This document shows, in pieces, positions 32,065 to 40,153 of a stretch of DNA of 64,000 nucleotides (within the stretch, counting starts at the first letter, position 1; each line of letters begins with the position of its first letter). The notes under the pieces are model-generated. The model was not told where the DNA came from and made no database searches. It saw nothing but the letters and a program-made list of their open reading frames with translations. The stretch is from DASXVX01 sp036504075 (GTDB lineage: Bacteria; Bacillota; Sulfobacillia; Symbiobacteriales; Symbiobacteriaceae). Location of the stretch: assembly GCA_036504075.1 (NCBI GenBank), contig DASXVX010000012.1, positions 1-64,000 of the forward strand, in the 5' to 3' direction. Both the position numbers and the translations under genes were made by a program.

Positions 32065-32225
32065 TCCGCTCCGAAGACCCGCCTCCTCCTATAGACGGAA
32101 ATGTGCCTCATCCTTAAGAGGGGCACTTATGGGTCATTTTCAGTCCATCTTTCGGAGCTTCGGTTGCTTTTCGTGAAAGAGTGCACTTGAATGATCAGTA
32201 GAGTCTATATGGAGGAAGTGAAGAG
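32065..32225. other. Upstream region of the sdh operon
   Basis: Contains an imperfect hairpin GTGCCTC..GAGGGGCAC (32103-32126) and A/T-rich sequence before sdhC. The promoter is not clear. Confidence 0.4.
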
Positions 32226-32642
32226 ATGGCCATGACTCAAGGAGAACGGGACGTTCGGGTCTATGCGGATTTGAAGCCCAAGTATTACCGCACCGGGATG
32301 TGGTCCTACGTACTACACCGGGTGTCGGGTGTCGCAATCACCCTCTTCCTGCTCATGCACATCTGGGAGATCACGTCGGTAACCCGTGGCGGCGCCAAGG
32401 GTTTCGACGCTCAGATGGCCCTGCTCGAAAGTCGGTTCTTCGTGATCGGCGAGTGGCTTCTGTTCCTGGCGATTTCGTTCCATGGCATCAACGGGGTCCG
32501 CCTGATGCTCCATGACCTTGGGTGGGGCGTGCGCAAGCAGAAGTCGGCGTTCTGGACGGTGTTTTTGATTTCGGCCGTGCTCATCGTCCTGGGCAGCTAC
32601 TTCTTCAGCATGAAGTTCCTCGCCTATCCCTGGGCGCATTAA
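32226..32642 (+). CDS. sdhC: Succinate dehydrogenase cytochrome b subunit
   Basis: A 138-residue membrane subunit with three helices. HRVSGVAITLFLLMHIWEI and FHGINGVRLMLHDLG carry the conserved Ser/Arg quinone-site pattern and a heme-ligand His. It anchors SdhAB and passes electrons to quinone. ATG with GAGGAAG upstream. First gene of the sdhCDAB-fum cluster. Confidence 0.88.
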   Translation: MAMTQGERDVRVYADLKPKYYRTGMWSYVLHRVSGVAITLFLLMHIWEITSVTRGGAKGFDAQMALLESRFFVIGEWLLFLAISFHGINGVRLMLHDLGWGVRKQKSAFWTVFLISAVLIVLGSYFFSMKFLAYPWAH

Positions 32643-32656
32643 AGGAGGAATACCCC

Positions 32657-32992
32657 GTGAAGGGACTCTGGGCCTGGATTTTCCAGCGGTTCACGGCCGT
32701 TCTGCTGGTGCTTTTGCTTGGCACTCATTTCTTTGTCATGCACTTTGTCGACCCGCTGGCGGAAATTGATTTTGCCCGTAGCAGCTTCAATCTCAAGTCC
32801 TCACTCTATTTCATCTTTGATTCCGGGCTGCTGGCGGTGGGCCTGTTCCACGGCCTGAACGGCATCCGGAACATCATCCTCGACTGGTGGCCGAAGGCCG
32901 GCAAGACGGCTGGCTGGGTGCTCAGTCTGATCGGCATCGTGGCGGCGGGCTACGGCTCGACCGCACTTCTCGCGTTCATTAACACCAAGTAG
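32657..32992 (+). CDS. sdhD: Succinate dehydrogenase membrane anchor subunit
   Basis: A 111-residue protein with three hydrophobic helices. FQRFTAVLLVLLLGTHFFVMHFV and GLFHGLNGIRNIILDWW show the SdhD-type pattern including the His and Asp/Trp region at the quinone site. GTG 32657 with AAAGGAGG eight bases upstream. Confidence 0.85.
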   Translation: MKGLWAWIFQRFTAVLLVLLLGTHFFVMHFVDPLAEIDFARSSFNLKSSLYFIFDSGLLAVGLFHGLNGIRNIILDWWPKAGKTAGWVLSLIGIVAAGYGSTALLAFINTK

Positions 32993-33008
32993 GATCGGAG
33001 GTGTAAAG

Positions 33009-34730
33009 GTGCAACTCTCTCATCGTGTAGTTATCGTCGGTGGCGGTCTGGCAGGCCTACGTGCCGCCATCGCCGCGCACGACAGCGGCGTCAAGGACGT
33101 CGTCATTGTGTCGCAACTGCCACCGGTTCGGTCGCATTCGGTCGCGGCTGCCGGCGGCATCAACGGTTCCCTGGCTAACCATCCCCAGGGCAAAGACGAC
33201 AACTGGGAAAAGCATATGTACGATACCTGCAAGGGTTCCGACTTCCTCGCCGACCAGGACGCGGCGGAAATCATGGCCAAAGAGGCGATCCTGCGCATTT
33301 ACGAAATGGAGCACTGGGGCTGCCCGTTCTCCCGCTTCGAGGACGGCACCATCGCCCAGCGGCCGTTCGGCGGCGCCGGCTACCCCCGCACCGCTTTCGC
33401 TTCGGACAAGACGGGTCACGCCCTCCTACATACCATGTACCAGCAGGCCCTCAAGCGGGGCATCAAGGTCTACCAGGAGTTCCTGGTGCTGAAGCTGGTG
33501 GTGAAGGACGGCCGCGCGCAGGGCATGGTCACCATGAACATCCTCACTGGCGAACTCGGCACCGTGAAGGCCGACGCCGTCCTGCTGGCCACCGGCGGGG
33601 CGGGTCGCATTTACGCCCACTCCACCAACAACCTGCTGAACGTCGGGGCCGGTATGGCCCTGGCCTACCACGCCGGCGTGCCCCTGAAGGACATGGAGTT
33701 CATTCAGTTCCACCCGACCGGCCTGTGGGGTACCAACATCCTCATGACCGAAGGCTGCCGCGGCGAAGGCGGTTACCTCGTCAACAACCTGGGCGAGCGG
33801 TTCATGGTCAAGTACGCCCCCAAGGCGATGGAGCTTGGCCCCCGTGACATCGTCGCCCGTTCGATCCAGACCGAGGTCAACGAAGGCCGCGGCTTCAACC
33901 TGGGCGGCCCCGGCGGCGGCTACGTCCATCTGGACCTCCGCCACCTCGGCGAAGCGAAGATCAACGAGCGCCTGCCCGAAGTCCGGGAGATCTGCAAGAA
34001 CTTCGCCGGCATCGACCCGGTCTACCAGCCGATTCCCGTGCAGCCCAGCCAGCATTACACCATGGGCGGCATCGATACGAACATCGACGGCGCTACCCGT
34101 GTCACCGGCCTGTATGCAGCCGGCGAATGCGCGTGCGTTTCCGTCCACGGCGCCAACCGCCTGGGCGGCAACTCCCTGCTCGACACCATCGTCTTCGGCA
34201 AGCTGTCCGGCGACGCGCTGGGCAAGTGGGTTGTCGGCAACACCGCTCCCGCCGGCGCCGAAGCCGCCCTGGCCGAGGCCCAGAAGGAGGTCGAAGCCCG
34301 GTTCGCCGAGCTCTTTAGCGGCGAAGGCACGGAAGACGGCCCGACCATCCGCCGGGAACTGCAGGAGACCATGTTCGTGCATGTTGGCATCTTCCGCGAA
34401 GAGTCGCTCATGGCCGAGGGCGTCGCGAAAGTGAAGGCGCTCAAAGCCCGCTACGCGAAGGTAAAGGTCCGCCACACCGGCAAGTTCTTCAACATGGACC
34501 TCATGCAGCAGAACGAACTGCGGGGCATGCTGGACGTGGCCCTGGTCATCGCCGAAGGCGCACTGGCCCGGAAGGAGAGCCGTGGCTCTCACGCCCGCCG
34601 TGACTACCAGAACCGCGACGACGAGAACTTCCTCCGGCACACGCTGGCCTACGCCACCAGCGAAGGCCCCCGCCTGGAGTACAGCCCGGTGCGGATTACC
34701 AAATTCCAGCCGGTTGCGCGGCAGTACTAA
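33009..34730 (+). CDS. sdhA: Succinate dehydrogenase flavoprotein subunit
   Basis: A 573-residue catalytic subunit. VVIVGGGLAGLRAAIAA binds FAD. RSHSVAAAGGINGSL contains the His for covalent FAD. EFIQFHPTGL and the HxxxxxxLGGNSLLD region form the active site. The Arg/His set needed for succinate oxidation appears intact. GTG start with GGAGGTG upstream. Confidence 0.95.
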   Translation: MQLSHRVVIVGGGLAGLRAAIAAHDSGVKDVVIVSQLPPVRSHSVAAAGGINGSLANHPQGKDDNWEKHMYDTCKGSDFLADQDAAEIMAKEAILRIYEMEHWGCPFSRFEDGTIAQRPFGGAGYPRTAFASDKTGHALLHTMYQQALKRGIKVYQEFLVLKLVVKDGRAQGMVTMNILTGELGTVKADAVLLATGGAGRIYAHSTNNLLNVGAGMALAYHAGVPLKDMEFIQFHPTGLWGTNILMTEGCRGEGGYLVNNLGERFMVKYAPKAMELGPRDIVARSIQTEVNEGRGFNLGGPGGGYVHLDLRHLGEAKINERLPEVREICKNFAGIDPVYQPIPVQPSQHYTMGGIDTNIDGATRVTGLYAAGECACVSVHGANRLGGNSLLDTIVFGKLSGDALGKWVVGNTAPAGAEAALAEAQKEVEARFAELFSGEGTEDGPTIRRELQETMFVHVGIFREESLMAEGVAKVKALKARYAKVKVRHTGKFFNMDLMQQNELRGMLDVALVIAEGALARKESRGSHARRDYQNRDDENFLRHTLAYATSEGPRLEYSPVRITKFQPVARQY

Positions 34731-34744
34731 GGGGGGACATGCAT

Positions 34745-35467
34745 ATGGAAAACTTCAAGCTACGCGTTTTCCGCTACGACCCCGAAACGGGTGCGGCGCC
34801 CCACTACGACACGTATACCGTGGATTACCGGGACGGCATGACCGTGCTGGAAGCGCTGATCTGGGTCGCGGAGCACAAGGACCAGTCTATCGCCTACCGG
34901 GCCTCGTGCCGGGAAGCCATCTGCGGCTCCTGCGCCATGTATATCTCCGGACAGTATACTCTGGCCTGTAAAGTGCAGGTAAAGGACTCCCTGGAGGGCG
35001 ACACAGTTACAGTGGCCCCGCTGCCCCACATGCGGGTGATCAAGGACCTGGTCGTCGACATGGACAAGTTCTGGGCCAACTACGCCCAGATCAAGCCGTG
35101 GCTGATCAACGACAAACCCGACCCCGAGAAAGAGCGGCTCCAGAGCCCTGAAGACCGCGCCCGCTACCACATGGAGATCGACTGCATCCTCTGCGGCGCC
35201 TGCTTCGCCGGCTGCCCGGCGGGCGTCTCCAACGAAGAGTACGTCGGCCCGCACGCCTTGGTCTGGGCCAACCGGTTCTTCCAGGACACCCGGGACACGG
35301 CGAACCGGGAGCGCCTCGAGATCGTCGCCAGCGAGTACGGTGTCTTCCGCTGCCACACGGCGTTCAACTGTGTGGAAGCGTGCCCCAAGCATATCAACCA
35401 GGCTGAAGCGATCCAGGATCTGAAGAAGGCGGCCATGGCCTATCGCCTTGGGTTGGCCAAGTTCTAG
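34745..35467 (+). CDS. sdhB: Succinate dehydrogenase iron-sulfur subunit
   Basis: A 240-residue protein with the three-cluster pattern: CREAICGSCAMY plus ACK for [2Fe-2S] (about 55-75), CILCGACFAGCPA for [4Fe-4S] (about 144-157) and CHTAFNCVEACPKHI for [3Fe-4S] and the second cluster ligands (about 203-218). ATG 34745 gives better spacing from GGGGGG than ATG 34739. Confidence 0.95.
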   Translation: MENFKLRVFRYDPETGAAPHYDTYTVDYRDGMTVLEALIWVAEHKDQSIAYRASCREAICGSCAMYISGQYTLACKVQVKDSLEGDTVTVAPLPHMRVIKDLVVDMDKFWANYAQIKPWLINDKPDPEKERLQSPEDRARYHMEIDCILCGACFAGCPAGVSNEEYVGPHALVWANRFFQDTRDTANRERLEIVASEYGVFRCHTAFNCVEACPKHINQAEAIQDLKKAAMAYRLGLAKF

Positions 35468-35486
35468 CAAAGTGGGAGGAATAACG

Positions 35487-36329
35487 GTGCGCGAGATTCA
35501 TGTAGACCAGGTCGCCGAGACCATCGCCAAGATGTTCATGGAGGCCAACTACTACCTCTCTCCCGACGTGGTCGCGGCGATCGACAAAGCCACGAAGGAC
35601 GAGCAGTCCCCGGTCGGCCAGGCGATTTTCGGTCAGCTGATCGAAAACTACACCATCGCCATGACTGAGCGGGTGCCCATGTGCCAGGATACCGGCTCCG
35701 CGCTGGTTTTCCTGGAGATCGGCCAGGACGTCCACTTCACCGGCGGCTACCTCTACGAGGCGATCCATAAGGGCGTCGCCAAGGGCTACACCGACGGCTA
35801 CCTGCGGAAGTCGATCCTGAACGACCCGATCAAGCGGGTCAACACCAAGGACAATACCCCCGCGTTCATCTACACCGAGATTGTCCCCGGCGATCAGTTG
35901 AAGATCACCGTCGACTCCAAGGGCGGCGGCTCCGAGAACATGGGTCAGTTGAAGATGCTGCCCCCGTCGGCCGGCTGGGAAGGCGTCCGCAAGTTCGTGG
36001 TCGAGGCCGTCGCTGCGGCCGGCCCGAACGCCTGCCCGCCGCTCGTGGTCGGCATTGGCTGTGGCGGCAACTTCGACAAGGTGGCCCTGCTGGCCAAGAA
36101 GTCGCTGCTCCGTCACGTGGGCCATTCCAACCCGGACCCGGAGTGGGCGGCCCGTGAGCAGGAACTCCTGACCGAGATCAACAAGCTGGGCGTGGGACCC
36201 ATGGGCCTCGGCGGCACAGTCACCGCTCTCGCCGTGCATATTGAAGTCATGCCGGTCCACCTCACTGGTCTGCCCGTGGCCGTCAACATCGACTGCCACG
36301 CTCACCGCCACAAGGAGGTCGTGCTGTAA
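35487..36329 (+). CDS. Class I fumarate hydratase, alpha (N-terminal) subunit
   Basis: A 280-residue iron-sulfur hydro-lyase subunit: MCQDTGSALVFLEIG and GIGCGGNFDKVALLAKKSLLR carry cluster cysteines. With the next gene it hydrates fumarate to malate, the step after succinate dehydrogenase. Class I tartrate dehydratases share the family, but the sdh context favours fumarase. GTG 35487 with GGGAGGA upstream. Confidence 0.9.
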   Translation: MREIHVDQVAETIAKMFMEANYYLSPDVVAAIDKATKDEQSPVGQAIFGQLIENYTIAMTERVPMCQDTGSALVFLEIGQDVHFTGGYLYEAIHKGVAKGYTDGYLRKSILNDPIKRVNTKDNTPAFIYTEIVPGDQLKITVDSKGGGSENMGQLKMLPPSAGWEGVRKFVVEAVAAAGPNACPPLVVGIGCGGNFDKVALLAKKSLLRHVGHSNPDPEWAAREQELLTEINKLGVGPMGLGGTVTALAVHIEVMPVHLTGLPVAVNIDCHAHRHKEVVL

Positions 36330-36922
36330 TGGCCAAGGTTTATGTGACGACGCCGCTCACCAAAGAGCAGATCAAGAACATCAAGGCGGGCGATGAGGTC
36401 ATCATCACCGGCACCATTTACACGGCCCGCGATGCCGCCCATAAGAAGATGGTGGACGACCTGGCGGCGGGCAAGGCCCTGCCCTTCGACGCCACCGGTG
36501 CCATCATTTACTACACCGGCCCGACTCCGCCCAAGCCCGGCCAGGCCCTGGGTTCCTGCGGCCCGACCACCTCTTACCGGATGGACAAGTACGCCCCCAC
36601 CATGTACGAGCAGGGCGTCGGTGCGGCGATCGGCAAGGGCTACCGGAGCGATGAGGTCAAGGCGGCGCTGGTGAAGAACGGCGCCCTCTACCTGGCTTCC
36701 ACCGGCGGCGCCGGCGCTCTGCTGGCAAAGCGCGTCGAGGCGGCCGAAGTCGTCGCGTACGAAGAACTGGGTGCGGAAGCGGTCCGCAAGCTGACCGTGA
36801 GCGAACTGCCCACCGTCTGCATCAACGATGCCAGCGGCGGCGACCAATACTACAACGGCCAGGTACAGTACGTAAAGGCCGACGCCATGGTCAAGCCGAA
36901 GAAGCCGGAAGCCGGCGAGTAG
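36329..36922 (+). CDS. Class I fumarate hydratase, beta (C-terminal) subunit
   Basis: A 197-residue subunit with LTKEQIKNIKAGDEVIITGTIYTARDAAHKK in parts, YYTGPTPPKPG and GSCGPTTSYRMD. The ATG overlaps the alpha stop (TAATG), implying coupled translation. It completes the two-subunit enzyme that is one polypeptide in E. coli FumA. Confidence 0.92.
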   Translation: MAKVYVTTPLTKEQIKNIKAGDEVIITGTIYTARDAAHKKMVDDLAAGKALPFDATGAIIYYTGPTPPKPGQALGSCGPTTSYRMDKYAPTMYEQGVGAAIGKGYRSDEVKAALVKNGALYLASTGGAGALLAKRVEAAEVVAYEELGAEAVRKLTVSELPTVCINDASGGDQYYNGQVQYVKADAMVKPKKPEAGE

Positions 36923-36939
36923 TCCCCACAAAAACCATC

Positions 36940-36965
36940 GGGCCGCCCCGTAAAAGGGGCGGCCC
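36940..36965. terminator. Bidirectional terminator between fum and the ABC importer
   Basis: Perfect GGGCCGCCCC / GGGGCGGCCC stem with a six-base loop. GGTTTTTG lies downstream on the minus strand, and A-rich sequence flanks it on the plus side. Confidence 0.7.
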
Positions 36966-36972
36966 GAACCAT

Positions 36973-37632
36973 TCAGTACGTCTGCAAAATCGACCGCCGC
37001 TCCAGCGCCCGGGCCATACGGCCCAGCAGATGGCAGAGCACGTAGTACACGAACGCGATGAAGAGGAAGATCGCAAAGAACTGGCTCGTCGAGCCATACT
37101 GGCCCATGATGATCATGCCCTTGCCCGTCAGTTCCTCCACCCCGACCACCCACACGTAGGACGTGTCCTTGATCACGGTAATGAACTGCGAGAACATCGG
37201 CGGGATCATCCGGCGCAAGGCCTGCGGCAAAACGATGTACCGCAGCGTCTTGAAGTAGGAGAAACCCTGGGACTTGGCCGCCTCCCACTGCCCCTTGTCG
37301 ATGGAGTTCAGCCCGCCCCGTACCACCTCAGCCAGCACGGCGGTCGTGAAGACCGTCATTGCGGCGATGCCGGAGTTGACCGGCTTGAGGCCGCTCGCGA
37401 ACCGGGCGAAGAGAATCAGCAGCAGGAGCGGCGAGTTGCGGACCGCCTCCACGTAGAAGCCGGCGATTGGCGCCAGAACCTTATGGCGGGAGTACCGCAT
37501 GACGCCGATGACCGTACCGAAAACGAAACTGAGCAGAATCGACGTCACTGCAATCTGCAGGGTGACCAGCAGCCCCTTCCCCATGAACAGGAGGAGATGC
37601 GGCTGCAGCAGTTCCATGATAGAGCCCTTCAT
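36973..37632 (-). CDS. Polar amino acid ABC importer permease
   Basis: A 219-residue HisM/GlnP-type permease with five or six helices and the EAA-like loop EVVRGGLNSIDKGQWEAAKSQGFSYF. It overlaps the preceding permease gene by 4 bp (ATGA). Together the two permeases would form the heteromeric channel of a glutamate/aspartate/glutamine-type importer. Confidence 0.9.
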   Translation of the reverse strand: MKGSIMELLQPHLLLFMGKGLLVTLQIAVTSILLSFVFGTVIGVMRYSRHKVLAPIAGFYVEAVRNSPLLLLILFARFASGLKPVNSGIAAMTVFTTAVLAEVVRGGLNSIDKGQWEAAKSQGFSYFKTLRYIVLPQALRRMIPPMFSQFITVIKDTSYVWVVGVEELTGKGMIIMGQYGSTSQFFAIFLFIAFVYYVLCHLLGRMARALERRSILQTY

Positions 37633-38318
37633 GCCGCTTTCACCTCCCCGCCCCGCTCGCGGGCAACCCGAGCTTCCAGCTTACGGGCGTAAGTGGCGAG
37701 CGGGAAACAGAGCAGGAAGTAGACCACCCAGACCGCCAGGTAGGCCGGGCCGTAATAGCCCTTCTCGGCAGACCAGGAGTCGGCCATGTGCATCAGGTCG
37801 TAACCCGAAATGGTCGCCAGAATCGCCGAGTTCTTGATCAGCGCGACCGCCTGGTTCGTCAGCGGCGGCAAGATGACCTGGATCGCCTGTGGCAGAACGA
37901 CATGCCGCATTGCCCCCGAGTAGGTGAACCCCTGGGAGAGCGCAGCCTCCATCTGCCCACGGTGAATGGACTGGATGCCGGCCCGTACGACCTCAGCCAC
38001 ATAGGCCCCGTGGTACGTACCCAGGCCGATCACCCCGATCCAGAGCGGCGTCGGGTAGATCTTCCAGTGGCCCAGGGCGTAGAAGAAGAACATCACCTGG
38101 GTGAACAGCGGCGTGTTCTGGATAACGTCCACGTAAGCCCGGCTGATCAGGCGCGTCCCGCGCCACGGCGCCGTGGCCATGATGCCGAACAGTATCCCCA
38201 GCGCCAGCGCCACCACCAGGGCCAGGGCCGAAGTCGATACGGTCTTTACCAGGCCCTGACCGAACAGGTGCCAGTCATGAAACAATGCCTGCCACTTGAA
38301 CCAGGCGAACCGTTGCAC
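37629..38318 (-). CDS. Polar amino acid ABC importer permease
   Basis: A 229-residue HisM-type permease: NTPLFTQVMFFFYALG, EVVRAGIQSIHRGQMEAALSQGF (EAA loop) and VLPQAIQVILPPL. GTG start three bases after the binding-protein stop. Partner of the next permease gene. Confidence 0.9.
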   Translation of the reverse strand: MQRFAWFKWQALFHDWHLFGQGLVKTVSTSALALVVALALGILFGIMATAPWRGTRLISRAYVDVIQNTPLFTQVMFFFYALGHWKIYPTPLWIGVIGLGTYHGAYVAEVVRAGIQSIHRGQMEAALSQGFTYSGAMRHVVLPQAIQVILPPLTNQAVALIKNSAILATISGYDLMHMADSWSAEKGYYGPAYLAVWVVYFLLCFPLATYARKLEARVARERGGEVKAA

Positions 38319-38321
38319 GTC

Positions 38322-39161
38322 TTACTTGAGCCCCCACTTCTTCAGCAGGTTGTCCATTTCGCCGTTCGCCTTCATCTTGGTGACCACATCGTTGACGACC
38401 TGGGCCAGGCCCTTGTTGTCCAGCTTGGTGGCCACGCCGTAGTTCTGCGGGGAGAAGCGGTCGGGCAGAATGACCGACTTGTCATCTACGTAGCCCGCCA
38501 AAATCGCGCCGTCCACGGAGAAAGCCTGCACGCGACCGGCGTCCAGGGCGGCCTTGATTTCCGGATAGGTGGCGAACTCGAGGAAGTTCAGCTTGACGCC
38601 GGCCTTGTCGGCCTCGGCCTGCACGGCCGCCTTGGAGGTAGACGACTGGGCGACACCGATGGTCTTGTCATTAAAGTCCTTGAGCGACTTCAGGCCGCCG
38701 TCCTTCTTGACGAGCAGGCCGACGGCGTCCTGATAGTACGGGTCGGAGAAGTTCCAGGACTTCTTCCGGTCTTCGGTGATGGTAAAGGTCGCGATAACCG
38801 CATCGATTTCACCGTTGTCCAGGGCCGGGCCGCGCGTCTTGGCGTTGACCGGGGAGGCCTCGACCTTGGCGTTATCGCCGATGATCGCCTTGGCGATGGC
38901 GCGGGCAAGGTCGACTTCGAAGCCGTCGATCTGGCCGGTTTTCGGGTCCTTGTAACCGAACTTCGGCACGTCTGCCTTGGTCCCCACCTTGAAGACGCCC
39001 CGGTCCTTGATCGCCTTCACGTCCGCAGGCAGGGGAGCGGCGGCAGGCGCCTCAGCCTTCTTGTCGGCGGCGGGAGCGGGCGCCGGGGTGGAACTGCTGC
39101 AGCCGGCTACGAACGCCAGGGCCAACACCCCAGCCATGATCGAAACCAAAAACTTCTTCAT
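38322..39161 (-). CDS. Amino acid ABC importer substrate-binding lipoprotein
   Basis: A 279-residue protein with a lipoprotein signal (lipobox FVAGC at about 17-21), an Ala/Pro linker and an SBP_bac_3 domain: GVFKVGTKADVPKFGY, IDGFEVDLARAIAKAI, AVIATFTITEDRKKSWNFSDPYY, and IGVAQSSTSKAAV. The Glu/Asp-type binding pocket pattern suggests glutamate, aspartate or glutamine; exact ligand not determined. Confidence 0.9.
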   Translation of the reverse strand: MKKFLVSIMAGVLALAFVAGCSSSTPAPAPAADKKAEAPAAAPLPADVKAIKDRGVFKVGTKADVPKFGYKDPKTGQIDGFEVDLARAIAKAIIGDNAKVEASPVNAKTRGPALDNGEIDAVIATFTITEDRKKSWNFSDPYYQDAVGLLVKKDGGLKSLKDFNDKTIGVAQSSTSKAAVQAEADKAGVKLNFLEFATYPEIKAALDAGRVQAFSVDGAILAGYVDDKSVILPDRFSPQNYGVATKLDNKGLAQVVNDVVTKMKANGEMDNLLKKWGLK

Positions 39162-39214
39162 GCGTGTGATCCCCTTTCTCTGTATGGCCTGTAACAGGGC
39201 CGGGCGGCCCCGAG

Positions 39215-39943
39215 TTACCGCAAAATCCGGGACAGGAACAGCTTGGTCCGCTCGTGGGTCGGGTTGGTGAAGAAGTGCTCGGGCGGACCCTCCTCGAGAA
39301 TCTCGCCTTCGTCCATGAACAGCACCCGGTCCGCCACCTGGCGGGCGAAGCCCATCTCGTGGGTGACGACCACCATGGTAATGCCCTCCTTCGCCAGCCC
39401 CACCATGACGTCCAGCACTTCCTGGATCATCTCCGGGTCCAGCGCCGAGGTCGGCTCGTCGAACAGCATGATTTTCGGCTTCATGTTCAGCGCCCGGGCG
39501 ATTGCCACCCGCTGCTGCTGGCCGCCGGATAGCTGTGCCGGGTAAGCGCGGGCCTTGCGTTTCAGGCCGACCCGCTCCAGGTAGGCCAGGCCTGACTCCT
39601 CCGCCTCAGCCTTCGGCACGCCCTGGATCAGTATCGGCGCCAACGTCACGTTCTCCAGCACGGTCTTGTGCGGGTAAAGGTTAAACTGCTGAAAGACCAT
39701 CCCGATGGACTGACGGACTTTCTGGACCGCCGAGCCCGGAGCCGTGATTTCGACCCCGTCCACGGTGACCTTGCCCCCGGTCGGCCTCTCCAGCAGGTTC
39801 ATGCAGCGGATCAGTGTGCTCTTGCCGGACCCGCTGGGGCCAATCACCACCAGCTTCTCCCCGGACTTCACCGTCAGGTTGACGCCCTTGAGCACGTGCA
39901 GCGCCCCGAAATGCTTCTGCACACCCTCCATCTGAATCACCAA
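39215..39943 (-). CDS. Amino acid ABC importer ATPase
   Basis: The product (about 242 residues) is GlnQ/HisP-like: Walker A GPSGSGKST, Q-loop GMVFQQFNLYPHKTVLENV, signature LSGGQQQRVAIARAL, Walker B IMLFDEPTSALDPEM and H-loop VTHEMGF. TTG 39943 is used, with AGAGGAG eight bases upstream. First gene of the importer operon. Confidence 0.93.
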   Translation of the reverse strand: MVIQMEGVQKHFGALHVLKGVNLTVKSGEKLVVIGPSGSGKSTLIRCMNLLERPTGGKVTVDGVEITAPGSAVQKVRQSIGMVFQQFNLYPHKTVLENVTLAPILIQGVPKAEAEESGLAYLERVGLKRKARAYPAQLSGGQQQRVAIARALNMKPKIMLFDEPTSALDPEMIQEVLDVMVGLAKEGITMVVVTHEMGFARQVADRVLFMDEGEILEEGPPEHFFTNPTHERTKLFLSRILR

Positions 39944-39996
39944 GCACACACTCCTCTTGTGCCCCGATCATTTTGAAGCATAGTTATTCGTTATCC

Positions 39997-40024
39997 TGTA
40001 TATTTGTCCTCTTTTCCCTGACAG
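39997..40024 (-). promoter_or_regulatory. Candidate promoter of the amino acid importer
   Basis: CTGTCA (40024-40019), 16 bases, TATACA (40002-39997) on the minus strand, about 55 bases before the start codon. Confidence 0.45.
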
Positions 40025-40067
40025 GTTTTGTTTGGCGAATGCCCAGGTCCGATCCAACGGAACGGAA

Positions 40068-40104
40068 AAGCCCTCTCTGGTGCGTGACCACACAGAGAGG
40101 GCTT
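40068..40104 (-). terminator. Terminator of the TRAP transporter operon
   Basis: AAGCCCTCTCTG / CAGAGAGGGCTT, a perfect 12-bp stem with TTTTCC following on the minus strand. Confidence 0.82.
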
Positions 40105-40153
40105 CCATTTTCACCCAGAATCCGAAATGTCAACGATGTTTACACGATACAGT

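Noticed and set aside
33426..34640. Long minus-strand open frame opposite sdhA
   Set aside because: Antisense shadow; sdhA is unmistakable and continuous on the plus strand.
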